Origin: Microbacterium sp. AG238
Lineage (GTDB): Bacteria > Actinomycetota > Actinomycetes > Actinomycetales > Microbacteriaceae
Length of the DNA stretch: 64,000 nucleotides
Direction of reading: 5' to 3'
Assembly: GCF_003610405.1 (NCBI RefSeq)
Contig: NZ_RAQC01000002.1
Location: 186,001-250,000 of the forward strand
How positions within the stretch are numbered: the first letter of the stretch is position 1; each line of letters opens with the position of its first letter. Below the pieces are notes generated by a model, which worked only from the letters and a program-made list of their open reading frames with translations, had not been told where the DNA came from and did not search any database. Positions 34,499 through 45,208 of the stretch are shown here, piece after piece. The position numbers and the translations under genes were made by a program.

Positions 34499-35406
34499 AG
34501 CTCCTGTGCCAGGTTGCCCTGCATGCGCTGGAAGGACCAGTGCGCGATGAGCAGGAACACGAGACCGACGACCCCGGCGATCCCCATTCGCAGAGCAAGG
34601 TCCTCGGGGTAATCAGCGGGGGTACCCCCTGACCACAGTGCGCGGTGGAACCCGAGCACGGCGAGGGTCAGCGGATTGTTGGTGTAGACCTCGAGCAGCC
34701 ACGACGGGATGTCGAAGCGCACCATCACCTCTTTCACCATCTGCCAGGAGTAGACGATCGGGGAACCCCACATCATCAGGGTGAGCAGGATCTCGGTGAT
34801 GTACTGGACGTCGCGCAGGTACACGTTCAATGCGGAGAGCAGAAGGCCGATGCCGACGACGTAGATCAGGATCAGCGCGACGGAGGGAAGGAAGTACAGC
34901 AGACCCGTCGGTTCGGGCCACTGCTGGAAGACCACGACCGCCCCGATGAGCACGGCGAGCTGCATCAGGAACATGAAGCTCGCACCGCCGACTGCCGCGA
35001 GCGGGAAGATCTCGCGCGGCAGGTAGATCTTCTTGACGAGTCCGCCGTTCGCCACGATGGAGCCGGTGGAGGCGCCGAGACTCTCGGAGAAGAGCATGTA
35101 GATCGTCAGGCCGGAGAACACGTAGATGCCGAAGTTCTCGATGCCTCGAGCTGCGCCGAGGACCTGGCCCAGGATGACGTAGTAGACCGCGAGCAGGATG
35201 AGCGGCTTGATCAGCGTCCACAGGAACCCGAGCACGCTGCCGCGGTAACGGACCTGAAGGTCGCGCCGGGTCAGAAGCCACAGGAGTTGGCGGTGGTCAG
35301 CGATCTCCCGCAGCTGTCGGCGGAACGAGCCCAATCCCTGCTTGTGCGGCGTGAAAGACCGGAGCGGGAGGGCGGCCAGCCGGTCGAATCGCGCTTCTGA
35401 GCTCAC
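34495..35406 (-). CDS. wzm: Polysaccharide ABC exporter permease
   Basis: A 303-residue ABC-2-type permease. A cytoplasmic amphipathic N-terminus (RRQLREIADHRQLLWLLTRRDLQVRYRGSVLGF, with the family-typical RDLQVRYR) precedes six membrane helices, and the C-terminal end stays basic. It exports undecaprenol-linked polysaccharide with the ATPase next to it. Start is GTG 35406, divergent from the sugar-nucleotide SDR 58 bp away. Wzm/Wzt pairs of this kind handle fully assembled chains, which fits the glycosyltransferase operon converging on it from the left. Confidence 0.92.
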   Translation of the reverse strand: MSSEARFDRLAALPLRSFTPHKQGLGSFRRQLREIADHRQLLWLLTRRDLQVRYRGSVLGFLWTLIKPLILLAVYYVILGQVLGAARGIENFGIYVFSGLTIYMLFSESLGASTGSIVANGGLVKKIYLPREIFPLAAVGGASFMFLMQLAVLIGAVVVFQQWPEPTGLLYFLPSVALILIYVVGIGLLLSALNVYLRDVQYITEILLTLMMWGSPIVYSWQMVKEVMVRFDIPSWLLEVYTNNPLTLAVLGFHRALWSGGTPADYPEDLALRMGIAGVVGLVFLLIAHWSFQRMQGNLAQEL

Positions 35407-35449
35407 GAACGGGACGAACGCATCGAGTCGGTCTGGATCACCCTACGAA

Positions 35450-35455
35450 TATACT
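35450..35455 (+). promoter_or_regulatory. -10 box (TATACT) of the SDR/RmlC operon
   Basis: It ends 9 nt before the ATG at 35465, so the mRNA is probably leaderless or nearly so. It is one of the closest matches to TATAAT in the window. Confidence 0.55.
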
Positions 35456-35464
35456 TGCCGCATC

Positions 35465-36331
35465 ATGGGAGAGTTCCGAACGGCACGGTCCGTCGTCATC
35501 ACGGGTGCAGCAGGCTACGTCGGTCGCCACGTCGTGAAAGCGGTGTCCGACCTCGGCTACGACCCGGTGGCCGTGGTTCGGCCCGGAAGCGTCGAGCAGT
35601 TCGATGCCGGGGTGCGTCGGGTGGAGGCGGACGTCCTCGCTCCGGACTTCGCGATCGCCGACCTGATCGGCGACGACATCGCCGCCCTCATCCACCTGGC
35701 GTGGCAAGACGGTTTCGTCCACAATGCGCCCTCGCACATGATGCACCTATCCGCGCATTTCCGGCTGTTGTCGGATGCCGCGGCTGCGGGTGTTCCGCGT
35801 GTTGCGGCGCTGGGAACGATGCACGAGGTCGGCTATTGGGAGGGCGCCATCACGCCCGAGACGCCGACTGCGCCGCGATCGCTCTACGGAATCGCGAAGG
35901 ACGCCTTGCGACGTGCGTCCTTGCTCGCTCTCAGCGACCAGACGGAACTGACCTGGCTCCGGTGCTACTACATCTACGGTGACGACCGCCGGAACAGTTC
36001 GATCTTCACCCGCATCCTCGAGGCGGTGGATGACGGCAAGACCCGATTCCCGTTCACGACCGGAGCGAACAAGTACGACTTCATCCACGTCCAGGAGCTC
36101 GCGGCGCAGATCGCGGCAGTGGCGGTCACGCCGGGCGTGACCGGGATCATCAACTGCGGGTCCGGGGTCCCGGTGTCGTTGGCCGATCAGGTCGAGGCAT
36201 TCATCGCCGAGAACGAGCTGCCGATTGAGCTCGAGTACGGCGTCTTCCCCGATCGCCCATACGATTCGCCCGCCGTGTGGGGTGACGACGCTGCGCTCCG
36301 CTCGGCTCTGGCCGCCCGCGGCGAGCTCTGA
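35465..36331 (+). CDS. NAD(P)-dependent SDR, candidate dTDP-4-keto-6-deoxyhexose reductase
   Basis: A 288-residue extended short-chain dehydrogenase. Glycine-rich loop VVITGAAGYVGRHVV near the N-terminus, DVLAPDFAI and LIHLAWQDG, then the active-site pair YGIAK (YxxxK) after the T in ALGTMHEVGYWEG; the substrate half has RCYYIYGDDRRNSSIF. This is the sugar-nucleotide reductase/epimerase family. The next gene, 39 bp downstream, is an RmlC-like epimerase and rmlA and rmlB lie nearby, yet no typical rmlD is present. It may therefore make the final 4-keto reduction, giving L-rhamnose or its C4 epimer 6-deoxy-L-talose. Product unproven. Confidence 0.72.
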   Translation: MGEFRTARSVVITGAAGYVGRHVVKAVSDLGYDPVAVVRPGSVEQFDAGVRRVEADVLAPDFAIADLIGDDIAALIHLAWQDGFVHNAPSHMMHLSAHFRLLSDAAAAGVPRVAALGTMHEVGYWEGAITPETPTAPRSLYGIAKDALRRASLLALSDQTELTWLRCYYIYGDDRRNSSIFTRILEAVDDGKTRFPFTTGANKYDFIHVQELAAQIAAVAVTPGVTGIINCGSGVPVSLADQVEAFIAENELPIELEYGVFPDRPYDSPAVWGDDAALRSALAARGEL

Positions 36332-36370
36332 TCCCCGCCAACACGACCGACGCACCTACGGGAGACCACC

Positions 36371-36940
36371 TTGGCTTTGACATACGGCAAGACCCTTGCC
36401 TCGCACCAGACCCCGATTCCAGGGGTGTTGCTGATCGATCTGCCCGTGCACGGTGACAACCGCGGCTGGTTCAAGGAGAACTGGCAGCGGCAGAAGATGA
36501 TCGACGTCGGTCTGCCCGATTTCGGGCCGGTGCAGAACAACATCTCCTTCAACGACGCTGCGGGCACTACCAGGGGAATCCACGCCGAGCCCTGGGACAA
36601 GTTCATCTCCGTCGCGTTCGGAAGCGTTTTCGGCGCGTGGGTCGACCTGCGGCCGGGAGCAACGTTCGGCACTCTTTTCACCGCTGAGATCGACCCGTCG
36701 ACGGCGATCTACGTCCCGCGCGGGGTGGGGAACTCGTACCAGACCCTGGTGCCCAACACGGCGTACACCTATCTCGTGAACGACCATTGGAGCGCGGAAG
36801 CCCAGGAGCAGTACACCTTCGTGAATCTGGCGGACGAGGAACTCGCGGTGCCTTGGCCCATCGACCTGGCGGATGCCGAGCTCTCGGAGAAGGACCGGCG
36901 GCACCCGTCGCTGGCCGCGGTGCGGGCCTCGCTCGGATGA
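36371..36940 (+). CDS. rmlC: dTDP-4-dehydrorhamnose 3,5-epimerase-like protein
   Basis: A 189-residue cupin epimerase. Shared with RmlC: GDNRGWFKENW, VQNNISFND, TTRGIHAEPWDKFISV with the catalytic histidine, AWVDLRPGATFG and IYVPRGVGNSYQTLVPN, ending in the tyrosine region YTYLVNDHWS. Where classical RmlC has HGF the sequence reads GNSYQ, as in the branch that is often fused to an RmlD domain in actinobacteria; here it stands alone. The start appears to be TTG at 36371, with GGGAGA spaced correctly; no ATG or GTG lies near. Its stop overlaps the membrane glycosyltransferase start by 4 bp (ATGA). Confidence 0.85.
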   Translation: MALTYGKTLASHQTPIPGVLLIDLPVHGDNRGWFKENWQRQKMIDVGLPDFGPVQNNISFNDAAGTTRGIHAEPWDKFISVAFGSVFGAWVDLRPGATFGTLFTAEIDPSTAIYVPRGVGNSYQTLVPNTAYTYLVNDHWSAEAQEQYTFVNLADEELAVPWPIDLADAELSEKDRRHPSLAAVRASLG

Positions 36941-38253
36941 CGGTGACCGCTCGTCGTCTTCTCGAGCCGGCCCTCATCGTCGCCCTCACCGTTGTCGGCT
37001 CATTCGTCACGTGGTTCCGGGTTCCCGCTGATCATCGCGACCGCGTCTGGGCCGAAGACGCGAACATCTTCCTCGAAGAGGCGCTGGTCCGGGGTCCGTG
37101 GTCGGTGCTCTTCGAGGGCTATGCGGGGTACCAGCATTTCGTTCCCCGGGTGGTCATGGCCGGTGTCCTTCCGGTACTGGACCTCGCTCACTATCCCGTG
37201 GTGATCTTCGCGATCTGCTCTGTCCTGACCGGTCTCACCGCGGCGGGGGTCTTCTGGCTCTCTCGCGACCTCGTCCCGTCCGTGACCGCCCGCGTGGCCC
37301 TCGCGGCCATCACCTTCCTGATTCCGCTCGCGACGCAGGAGACGATCGGCAACCTCGCCGACCTGCACAGCTACGCGATGTGGCTCGCGCCCTGGCTGCT
37401 GCTGTACCGGCCGCGTTCGTGGTGGACGAGTGCCGGCTGGGCCCTCGTCACATTCGCGGTCGTGATGACCGAGATCCAGGCCGTTTTCTTCGTGTTCCTG
37501 TTGTTCTTCCGACTCCGACCACGTGACCGGCATGTGTGGCCCGTCGCTGCGGCTTTCCTCGTCGCATCTGTTGTGCAGGTCATCACCGCTGCCACGGGAG
37601 GGCGCGACACCAGCAACGGCCCCCTCAGCATTCCTTCCACGGTCGCGGGCTGGATCATCAACGCGGTGATGCCCCTCGTCTCGGCCCACCCCGAGACGAT
37701 CGTGGCGTGGGTCACGACGAGCGGCCTGCTCGTCGGGATCGCGATTCTCGTGCCTATCGCCGCTGCCGGCGTCTACGTGCTGATCCGGGGGAACACCGAC
37801 CAGCGCGTCCTCGCGATCGCGCTCGCGCTCGGGTCCGCGGCGGTGTACACGGGCAGTGCCTGGGCCAACAGCGGCCCGTGGTTCGCATACGCCGAGGCCG
37901 GGTTCGGCGACATGACGGGGCTGGCCGTCAACATCAGGTACGGCGTGGCGTCGGGCATGATGCTGGCGGCGCTGATCCCGCTCGCCCTATCGGTCTTCGT
38001 GTCGCGGTCACGAGGCGGAGTCGTGGTCGGATCGCTGGGTGTGGTACTCAACGCCGGTCTCGTGGCCGTTCTGGCGATCGGCATGACGACAGCCGTGTCG
38101 AGTCGAGGCTGGGTCGACCGGTGGGAGCCTGCCGTGAACGACGCCGTCGAGGCATGTCTGGCTACCCCGGGCCTCGATGAGGCGACACTCCCGGTTGCTC
38201 CCGATCGATCCGTGGACGTCTCCTGCGACGATCTAGTGTCGCGACGAGGGTGA
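36937..38253 (+). CDS. Polytopic membrane protein, GT-C-like glycosyltransferase candidate
   Basis: A 438-residue protein with about ten to eleven membrane helices. The first outer loop has DRVWAEDANIFLEEAL, where an acidic pair sits right after the first helix as in GT-C enzymes that use polyprenol-phosphate sugars. Later loops are short, and a final extracytoplasmic segment has two cysteines (VEACLATP, DVSCDDL). No close family is recognised. It is coupled by 4 bp to the RmlC-like gene, and its end overlaps the convergent polyprenol-phosphate sugar synthase by 21 bp. That neighbour would supply the lipid-linked donor expected by a GT-C protein, which supports the assignment. Confidence 0.68.
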   Translation: MTVTARRLLEPALIVALTVVGSFVTWFRVPADHRDRVWAEDANIFLEEALVRGPWSVLFEGYAGYQHFVPRVVMAGVLPVLDLAHYPVVIFAICSVLTGLTAAGVFWLSRDLVPSVTARVALAAITFLIPLATQETIGNLADLHSYAMWLAPWLLLYRPRSWWTSAGWALVTFAVVMTEIQAVFFVFLLFFRLRPRDRHVWPVAAAFLVASVVQVITAATGGRDTSNGPLSIPSTVAGWIINAVMPLVSAHPETIVAWVTTSGLLVGIAILVPIAAAGVYVLIRGNTDQRVLAIALALGSAAVYTGSAWANSGPWFAYAEAGFGDMTGLAVNIRYGVASGMMLAALIPLALSVFVSRSRGGVVVGSLGVVLNAGLVAVLAIGMTTAVSSRGWVDRWEPAVNDAVEACLATPGLDEATLPVAPDRSVDVSCDDLVSRRG

Positions 38254-39003
38254 CAGCTCGCGCCCGCGTCGGCTGACGAGGCGGGCGAGACCCCACTGGG
38301 TGACCCGGATCATGGCCTCGACCACGATGCGGCCGCTCATCTTCGACTCGCCGAACTCGCGCTCGCGGAACTCGATGGGCACTTCGACGAGCACGCGACC
38401 CGCGGCGTAGGCGCGGCGGGTGAGATCGATCTGGAAGCAATAGCCGCGCGAGTCGACATCGTCGAGCTTCATCTCGGTCAGCAGGTCGCTGCGGTAGACC
38501 CGGTACCCCGCTGTCACATCGCGAACCGGCACACCGAGCATGACCCGCGCGTACCAGCTTCCGCTGCGGCTGATGGCGCGCCGCAGAAGCGGCCAGTTCA
38601 CGACACTTCCGCCCGTCACCCAGCGAGACCCGATCGCGCCGCCGACGCGACCGGTCGGGTCGGCGAGCACGGCCGCCAGCAGCGCGGGGAGCCGCTCCGG
38701 CGGATGGGATCCGTCGGCGTCCATCTCGACGAGCAGTTCGTAGCCGCGTGCCCGGCCCCAGGAGAAGCCCGCGATGTATGCGGCGCCGAGGCCGCCCTTC
38801 TCGCGTCTGTGCATCACGTGAATGCGTTCGTCAGCGCGCGCGAGGTCGTCCGCGAGATCACCCGTGCCGTCGGGGCTGCCGTCGTCGACGATCAGTACAT
38901 CTGCAGCAGGTGCCGATCCGAGCGTGCGGTCGACGATCGACTCGATGTTCTCGCGTTCGTTGTAGGTCGGGATGATGACGAGTGTCGTCGCGGTTCTCTG
39001 CAC
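38233..39003 (-). CDS. ppm1: Polyprenol monophosphomannose synthase (GT2)
   Basis: A 256-residue GT2 enzyme of the dolichol-phosphate mannose synthase type. Marks: LVIIPTYNERENI, LIVDDGSPDGTGDLADDL, KGGLGAAYIAGFSWG, LVEMDADGSHPPE (the DxD) and VTAGYRVYRSDLL, then EFREREFGESKMSGRIVVEAMIRV. No membrane helix at the C-terminus. It makes polyprenyl-phosphate mannose (or a similar sugar) at the inner face of the membrane. The GTG start at 39003 lacks a close -10; TAGCCT lies 35 nt upstream. Convergent with the GT-C-like membrane protein, which could use its product. Confidence 0.88.
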   Translation of the reverse strand: MQRTATTLVIIPTYNERENIESIVDRTLGSAPAADVLIVDDGSPDGTGDLADDLARADERIHVMHRREKGGLGAAYIAGFSWGRARGYELLVEMDADGSHPPERLPALLAAVLADPTGRVGGAIGSRWVTGGSVVNWPLLRRAISRSGSWYARVMLGVPVRDVTAGYRVYRSDLLTEMKLDDVDSRGYCFQIDLTRRAYAAGRVLVEVPIEFREREFGESKMSGRIVVEAMIRVTQWGLARLVSRRGRELSPSSRH

Positions 39004-39096
39004 GTGCTGGAAGCCTTCTGATCGTGAGCATCTGCCAGGCTACCCGATGCCCCTTGGCGGCACGGTCTTGGCGCACACGGGCTCTGAGCCGAGGTA

Positions 39097-40080
39097 TCAG
39101 ACGTCCGGGTACTCCGCCCCGGAGACGTCGGAACGGTGCAGCCGCCGCCGCAGGATGGCGGCTGCACCTGCGGCGAGTCCAGCGGTCAGGAGGTCGCCAG
39201 CGGTGAACATCCCCCGCGAGACGAGGGAGATCGCCGAGGCGTCGGCCGTCGACATCACGAGCGCCATGAGCCCGATGAGCACGGCCTCGCGGACGCCTAC
39301 CCCCGAAGGGACGAGGAAGGCGAACAGGCTCGCGGTGAAGGCGAGGCCGATGGCGGCCGAGAACAGGAAGATGTTGGCGAAGGAGACGTGTTCGTCGGCC
39401 AGGAGCCAGAGATGAAGTCCGTAGAGCACATACGACGCCAGAGACCAGCCGAGGGCGCCCGCGATCGTCGACGTGCTCACGCGTCGTTCGAGTCGCGGCC
39501 TGCGGAACACGCGAAGCACCAGATTGGCGAGGCACGTCATCACAGCGGGATGCAGGCACACCAGGCCGACGGGCAGCAGCGTGAAGAACCAGAGCATCCA
39601 CGGGTGCTCGGCGGCGATCTGCGGCAGCGCGACGGCCCCGAGGAGCAGCGAGGCGACGACGCCGATGCCGGCGGCGTACAGAGACGTCACGAGGACGCGC
39701 GCTCGGGCGACACCGTACTGGCGCCCGATCTCCATCTGGAGCAGGTACGCCCACGCCGATCCGGGAACGTACTTTCCCAGCTGGCCCACGAGCATGATCT
39801 GCGCGCTGCGCACGAAGGGCACCGCGTGTCCCAGCCCTCGAAGTAACGTGACCCAGGCGAGGGTGTTGCATACGAGTCCGACCAGAAGCGTTACCGCCGA
39901 CGCCGCCACTCGCCAAGGGGCCATGGCGGCGATCGCCGTGCCGACCTCATCCCACATCGTGGCGAAGTACCACACCGCGAACGCGACGACGGCGAGGATC
40001 AGAACATAACGCGCCACGCGAAGAATGCGCGACACGATGCGTCGACGATCGTGGAGGGCGTTCGGATCAGCGTCGGTCAT
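39097..40080 (-). CDS. Membrane protein of the UPF0104/lysylphosphatidylglycerol synthase TM family
   Basis: A 327-residue polytopic protein with about eight helices (from VLILAVVAFAVWYF through FTASLFAFLVPSGVGVREAVLIGLMALV). The patterns VGQLGKYVPGSAWAYLLQMEIGRQYG and FLVPSGVGVREAV are the family's conserved motifs (G-K-x-x-P-G and P-x-G-x-G-x-R-E). The family includes flippase-like domains and proteins next to glycosyltransferases, where they may move lipid-linked sugars. The ATG at 40080 is used; a GTG at 40098 would add six residues. It lies between the polyprenol-phosphate sugar synthase and rmlB on the same strand. Confidence 0.8.
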   Translation of the reverse strand: MTDADPNALHDRRRIVSRILRVARYVLILAVVAFAVWYFATMWDEVGTAIAAMAPWRVAASAVTLLVGLVCNTLAWVTLLRGLGHAVPFVRSAQIMLVGQLGKYVPGSAWAYLLQMEIGRQYGVARARVLVTSLYAAGIGVVASLLLGAVALPQIAAEHPWMLWFFTLLPVGLVCLHPAVMTCLANLVLRVFRRPRLERRVSTSTIAGALGWSLASYVLYGLHLWLLADEHVSFANIFLFSAAIGLAFTASLFAFLVPSGVGVREAVLIGLMALVMSTADASAISLVSRGMFTAGDLLTAGLAAGAAAILRRRLHRSDVSGAEYPDV

Positions 40081-40128
40081 GTCACCGGACGCCCCCACGT
40101 CGTGGCTGGCACGACTCCACGAGATCGT

Positions 40129-41996
<1,868 letters not shown>

Positions 41997-42099
41997 ACGT
42001 CACATCTTGTCACAGGCGGTCGAGGACTCCCCGGAGGTTCTCGGAGCCTCGGCCGGTATCGTGAGGCGGTCGCATCCCCGAAAGCGAGAGGTTCCACCC

Positions 42100-44049
42100 G
42101 TGACGTTCGCGCCGATGATTCTCCCCGTACTCGCAGCGATGGCGATCCTCTGGGGCGTGGGAGGGTTCCTCGCCTGGACGGTCGGACTTCGCGGCTACTG
42201 GATCGCGGCGGTCGCCCCCGTCTTCTCCCTCACCCTGATCGGCGGCTCCGCCGTCGTCGCTTCCTGGGCGGGGGTGGCGTGGTCGATCCTGCCGCTGCTG
42301 GTGATCTCGGCTGCGGCTGGGGCAGGCATCTACGTCGTGCGCCGTCGCACGTCACCGCGTGCATCGGTGGCGCAGGAGCGCCCCCGCCTCGACCCCTGGC
42401 TGGTCCTGGCCCTCGTGCTGGCCGCCTCGGCCGTCGCGTTCCGGTTCGCGCAGATCGTTCAGAACCCGGCGAACATCTCGCAGACGTTCGACAACATCTT
42501 CCATCTGAACGGGGTGCGGTGGGCCGTCGCCGAAGGTGATGCCTCGTCGTTGCGGCTCGGCTACATGACGAGCCCCGACGGCAGTCTGCCGTTCTATCCG
42601 GCGGCCTGGCACGCGCTGACCGCTCTCGTGGTGCAGATCACCGGAGCTTCGGTGCCCGTCGCCATCAACGCCGTCGTTCTCACCACGTCGGCCCTGGTCT
42701 GGCCGCTGGGGGCCGTGCTTCTGGTGCGCACTCTCTTCGGCACGTCGAGCGTGCTGACGACCGCCGCAGCCCTCATCGCGGCGTCGATCCCGGCGTTCCC
42801 CATCCTGCTCATGGATTACGGCGTGCTGTACCCGCTCCAGCTGAGTCTGGCGGTGCTCCCCGTCGCGCTCGCTGCGACGGCGAGGCTACTGCGTGTCGCC
42901 TCGGCGGACGTGGTGCCTGCCGGGACCGGCTGGTGGCTGTTCATCCATCTCGGCATCATCCCCGGCCTCACACTCGCCCACCCCGGCGGTTTCGTCGCCT
43001 GGATGGCGTTGACCTTCCCCATGTTCGCGGTTGCTTTCGTTCGGGCGATGCGCATCGGCGGCCTGCGCACCCGCGTGATCCTGGTCGCCTCGGCCGTGGC
43101 CTACGTCGTCGTCGGATACCTCCTCGTCCGCGTCCTGCGGCCGCCGCTCGAGGCTCGCGGCTGGCCGCTTCAGATGCGAGGCCGAGAGGCGATCTGGCAA
43201 GTGCTGACCGTGTCGCCGTGGTACCTCGTGCCGGCGGTGGGGGTCGCACTGTGCGTTCTCGCAGGTCTCGTCTGGGCCGTGATCGACCGCACGCGCCCCC
43301 TCGTCGTCGCCATCGGCGTCTACGTGGTCGGCGCCGGTCTGTTCATCACCGTCGCGGCTCTGCCCTACCCGGCGCTGCGGGATTGGCTGACCGGCAGCTG
43401 GTACAACAACCTGCCTCGCCTCGCCTCGATCTTCGCCGTCTCGCTGGTGCCGCTCGCCGCATACGGGGCGGCGCGAACGTGGCAGTGGGCGACCTCGCGC
43501 ATCGCGAAACCGCGATCCGAGGCCTCGTCGACATCCTGGCTGCGTGCCGCCGGCGGCGTCGTCGGTGCCGCTGTCTTCCTCGTCGTGCTGCAGGCCGATG
43601 GTGCCGTCAACCGTGCCGTCGAGTGGGCTGCCCCGCTCTACGAGGCGGAGGCATCCGCGCCGCTGCTGAGTTCCGACGAGTACGCGCTCCTCGAGCGACT
43701 GCCGAACGAGGTGCCCGAGGGCGTCGCCGTCGCCGGAAGCCCCTGGACGGGCGCGTCCCTTGCCTTCGCGATCGCTGATCGCCCGGTTCTGATGCCGCAC
43801 ACCCTCATGTTCGTCACCCCCGAGGTGCAGGAGGTCAACGACGGCCTGGCCGACGCCGTTCCCGGCGCGCCCGTCTGCGATGCGATCCGCGACCTCGAGG
43901 TCGGGTACGTGCTCGACTTCGGTCCGCAGGAGGTGCACGGCGGCGAGCATGACCTCCCCGGTCTCGAAGACCTGGAGAACTCTCCGGCCGTCGAGCTCGT
44001 CGACGCCGAAGGCGAGGCGAAGCTGTACCGGGTCGTCGGCTGCGGGTGA
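42100..44049 (+). CDS. Large polytopic membrane protein (DUF6541-like), GT-C candidate
   Basis: A 649-residue protein with about 13-14 membrane helices in residues 1-530 and a C-terminal extracytoplasmic domain. The first long outer loop has IVQNPANISQTFDNIFHLNGVRWAVAEG, with conserved acidic residues as in GT-C and DUF6541 proteins, and SLPFYPAAWHALTALV. The end has YEAEASAPLLSSDEYALLERLPNEVPEGVAVAGSPWTGAS, the family's paired terminal domain. Actinobacterial DUF6541 members lie in cell-surface glycan loci. Start GTG 42100 with GAGAGG; the earlier in-frame start would add 46 residues lacking a membrane helix. It heads a unit with a GT2, a DUF2304 protein and a flippase-like protein. Confidence 0.75.
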   Translation: MTFAPMILPVLAAMAILWGVGGFLAWTVGLRGYWIAAVAPVFSLTLIGGSAVVASWAGVAWSILPLLVISAAAGAGIYVVRRRTSPRASVAQERPRLDPWLVLALVLAASAVAFRFAQIVQNPANISQTFDNIFHLNGVRWAVAEGDASSLRLGYMTSPDGSLPFYPAAWHALTALVVQITGASVPVAINAVVLTTSALVWPLGAVLLVRTLFGTSSVLTTAAALIAASIPAFPILLMDYGVLYPLQLSLAVLPVALAATARLLRVASADVVPAGTGWWLFIHLGIIPGLTLAHPGGFVAWMALTFPMFAVAFVRAMRIGGLRTRVILVASAVAYVVVGYLLVRVLRPPLEARGWPLQMRGREAIWQVLTVSPWYLVPAVGVALCVLAGLVWAVIDRTRPLVVAIGVYVVGAGLFITVAALPYPALRDWLTGSWYNNLPRLASIFAVSLVPLAAYGAARTWQWATSRIAKPRSEASSTSWLRAAGGVVGAAVFLVVLQADGAVNRAVEWAAPLYEAEASAPLLSSDEYALLERLPNEVPEGVAVAGSPWTGASLAFAIADRPVLMPHTLMFVTPEVQEVNDGLADAVPGAPVCDAIRDLEVGYVLDFGPQEVHGGEHDLPGLEDLENSPAVELVDAEGEAKLYRVVGCG

Positions 44050-44065
44050 TCGAGCGGACGCCGTC

Positions 44066-44071
44066 TAGACT
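44066..44071 (+). promoter_or_regulatory. -10 box (TAGACT) of the GT2 at 44079
   Basis: It ends 7 nt before the ATG at 44079 and supports that start over the overlapping GTG at 44046. Confidence 0.45.
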
Positions 44072-44078
44072 GGAGACC

Positions 44079-44825
44079 ATGCCGGTCGCTCCAGATTCCG
44101 TGCTCGTCATCGTTCCCGCGTGGAATGAGGAGCGCAATGTCGGCGGCACCGTGGAAGAGATCCTCGAGGCCGATCCCCGCTATCACGTCGCGGTGGTCGA
44201 CGACGGTTCGACCGACGGCACCGCACGGGCAGCGCGGGAGGCGGGTGCCGTCGTCTTGAGCCTGCCGTTCAACCTCGGCGTCGGCGGTGCCATGCGCACC
44301 GGGTTCACCTACGCTCTTCGCGAGGGGTATCAGCGCGCGATCCAGGTGGACGCCGATGGCCAGCACAACCCGGCGGACATCGAGAAGGTTCTCGCCGGAC
44401 TCGAGAACGCCGACATCTCCATCGGTGCCCGATTCGCCGAGGTCGGCGACTACGAGGTGCGCGGCCCGCGGCGGTGGGCGATGGTCTTCCTCGCAAGCGT
44501 GCTGACCCGAGTGGCCAAGACCCGGCTCACCGATGTGACCAGCGGCTTCCGCGCCGCCGGTCCGCGCGCCATCCAGCAGTACGTGCGGTATTACCCGGCG
44601 GAGTATCTAGGCGACACTCTCGACTCGCTCGTCGCCGCCTGCCACGCCGGACTGACCGTCACCCAGGTGCCCGTCGCGATGCGGCCACGACGGCACGGGG
44701 TGCCGAGCAAGGGCCCCATCGGGTCGGCGGTCTATCTTCTGCGCTCCGTGTTCGCGCTCGGTCTGGCCGTCATGCGGCGGACGAAGGCGACAGCCCCCGA
44801 GGAACTCCAGGAGGCGATCGCGTGA
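44079..44825 (+). CDS. GT2 glycosyltransferase (polyprenyl-phosphate sugar synthase-like)
   Basis: A 248-residue GT2 enzyme: LVIVPAWNEERNVGGTVEEI, VAVVDDGSTDGTARAARE, LPFNLGVGGAMRTGFTYA, AIQVDADGQHNPADI (DxD) and VTSGFRAAGPRAIQQYVRYYP. This pattern belongs to the DPM1/DPG-like group that loads a sugar onto polyprenyl phosphate. The ATG at 44079 is preferred (GGAG and TAGACT upstream) although a GTG overlapping the previous stop would add 11 residues. A DUF2304 gene begins inside its stop codon; GT2 plus DUF2304 pairs are common in actinobacterial surface loci, where the small membrane protein is thought to help move or use the lipid-sugar. Confidence 0.86.
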   Translation: MPVAPDSVLVIVPAWNEERNVGGTVEEILEADPRYHVAVVDDGSTDGTARAAREAGAVVLSLPFNLGVGGAMRTGFTYALREGYQRAIQVDADGQHNPADIEKVLAGLENADISIGARFAEVGDYEVRGPRRWAMVFLASVLTRVAKTRLTDVTSGFRAAGPRAIQQYVRYYPAEYLGDTLDSLVAACHAGLTVTQVPVAMRPRRHGVPSKGPIGSAVYLLRSVFALGLAVMRRTKATAPEELQEAIA

Positions 44826-45208
44826 TCGTGTTCTTCAGCATCGCTCTCGCGGTGCTCATCATCGTGGTCGTGCTCTGGCTGCTCCTCACGCGCCGCCTCC
44901 GCGAGAAGTACGCCGTGCTCTGGCTCGTCATCGGCGTCCTGGTGCTGCTTCTGGGTGTGTTCCCGCAGTTGCTTCTCGGACTCACCGATGCGCTGGGCGT
45001 TCAGGTGCCCGCCAACCTCCTGTTCTCGCTCGCGATCATCCTGCTGCTCGGCGTCGCCCTGCATCTGTCATGGGAGCTTTCGCAAGCGGAGGAGGAGATT
45101 CGGCGCACCGCCGAGGAAGCCGCGATCCTCCGAGCCCAGATCGAGGCGCTCGACGCCCGTGTCCGGCTTCTGGAGCCGGGGACCGACGAGCTTCAGCGCG
45201 ATCCGTGA
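44822..45208 (+). CDS. DUF2304 small membrane protein
   Basis: A 128-residue protein with three membrane helices (IVFFSIALAVLIIVVVLWLLL; VLWLVIGVLVLLLGVFPQLLL; LLFSLAIILLLGVALHLSW) and a cytoplasmic coiled-coil tail (AEEEIRRTAEEAAILRAQIEALDARVRLLE). The motif LREKYAVLWLVIG is the family signature. It starts at GTG 44822, overlapping the GT2 stop by 4 bp, and its own stop overlaps the flippase-like gene by 4 bp. Function is unproven; the tail could dock the partner GT2. Confidence 0.85.
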   Translation: MIVFFSIALAVLIIVVVLWLLLTRRLREKYAVLWLVIGVLVLLLGVFPQLLLGLTDALGVQVPANLLFSLAIILLLGVALHLSWELSQAEEEIRRTAEEAAILRAQIEALDARVRLLEPGTDELQRDP

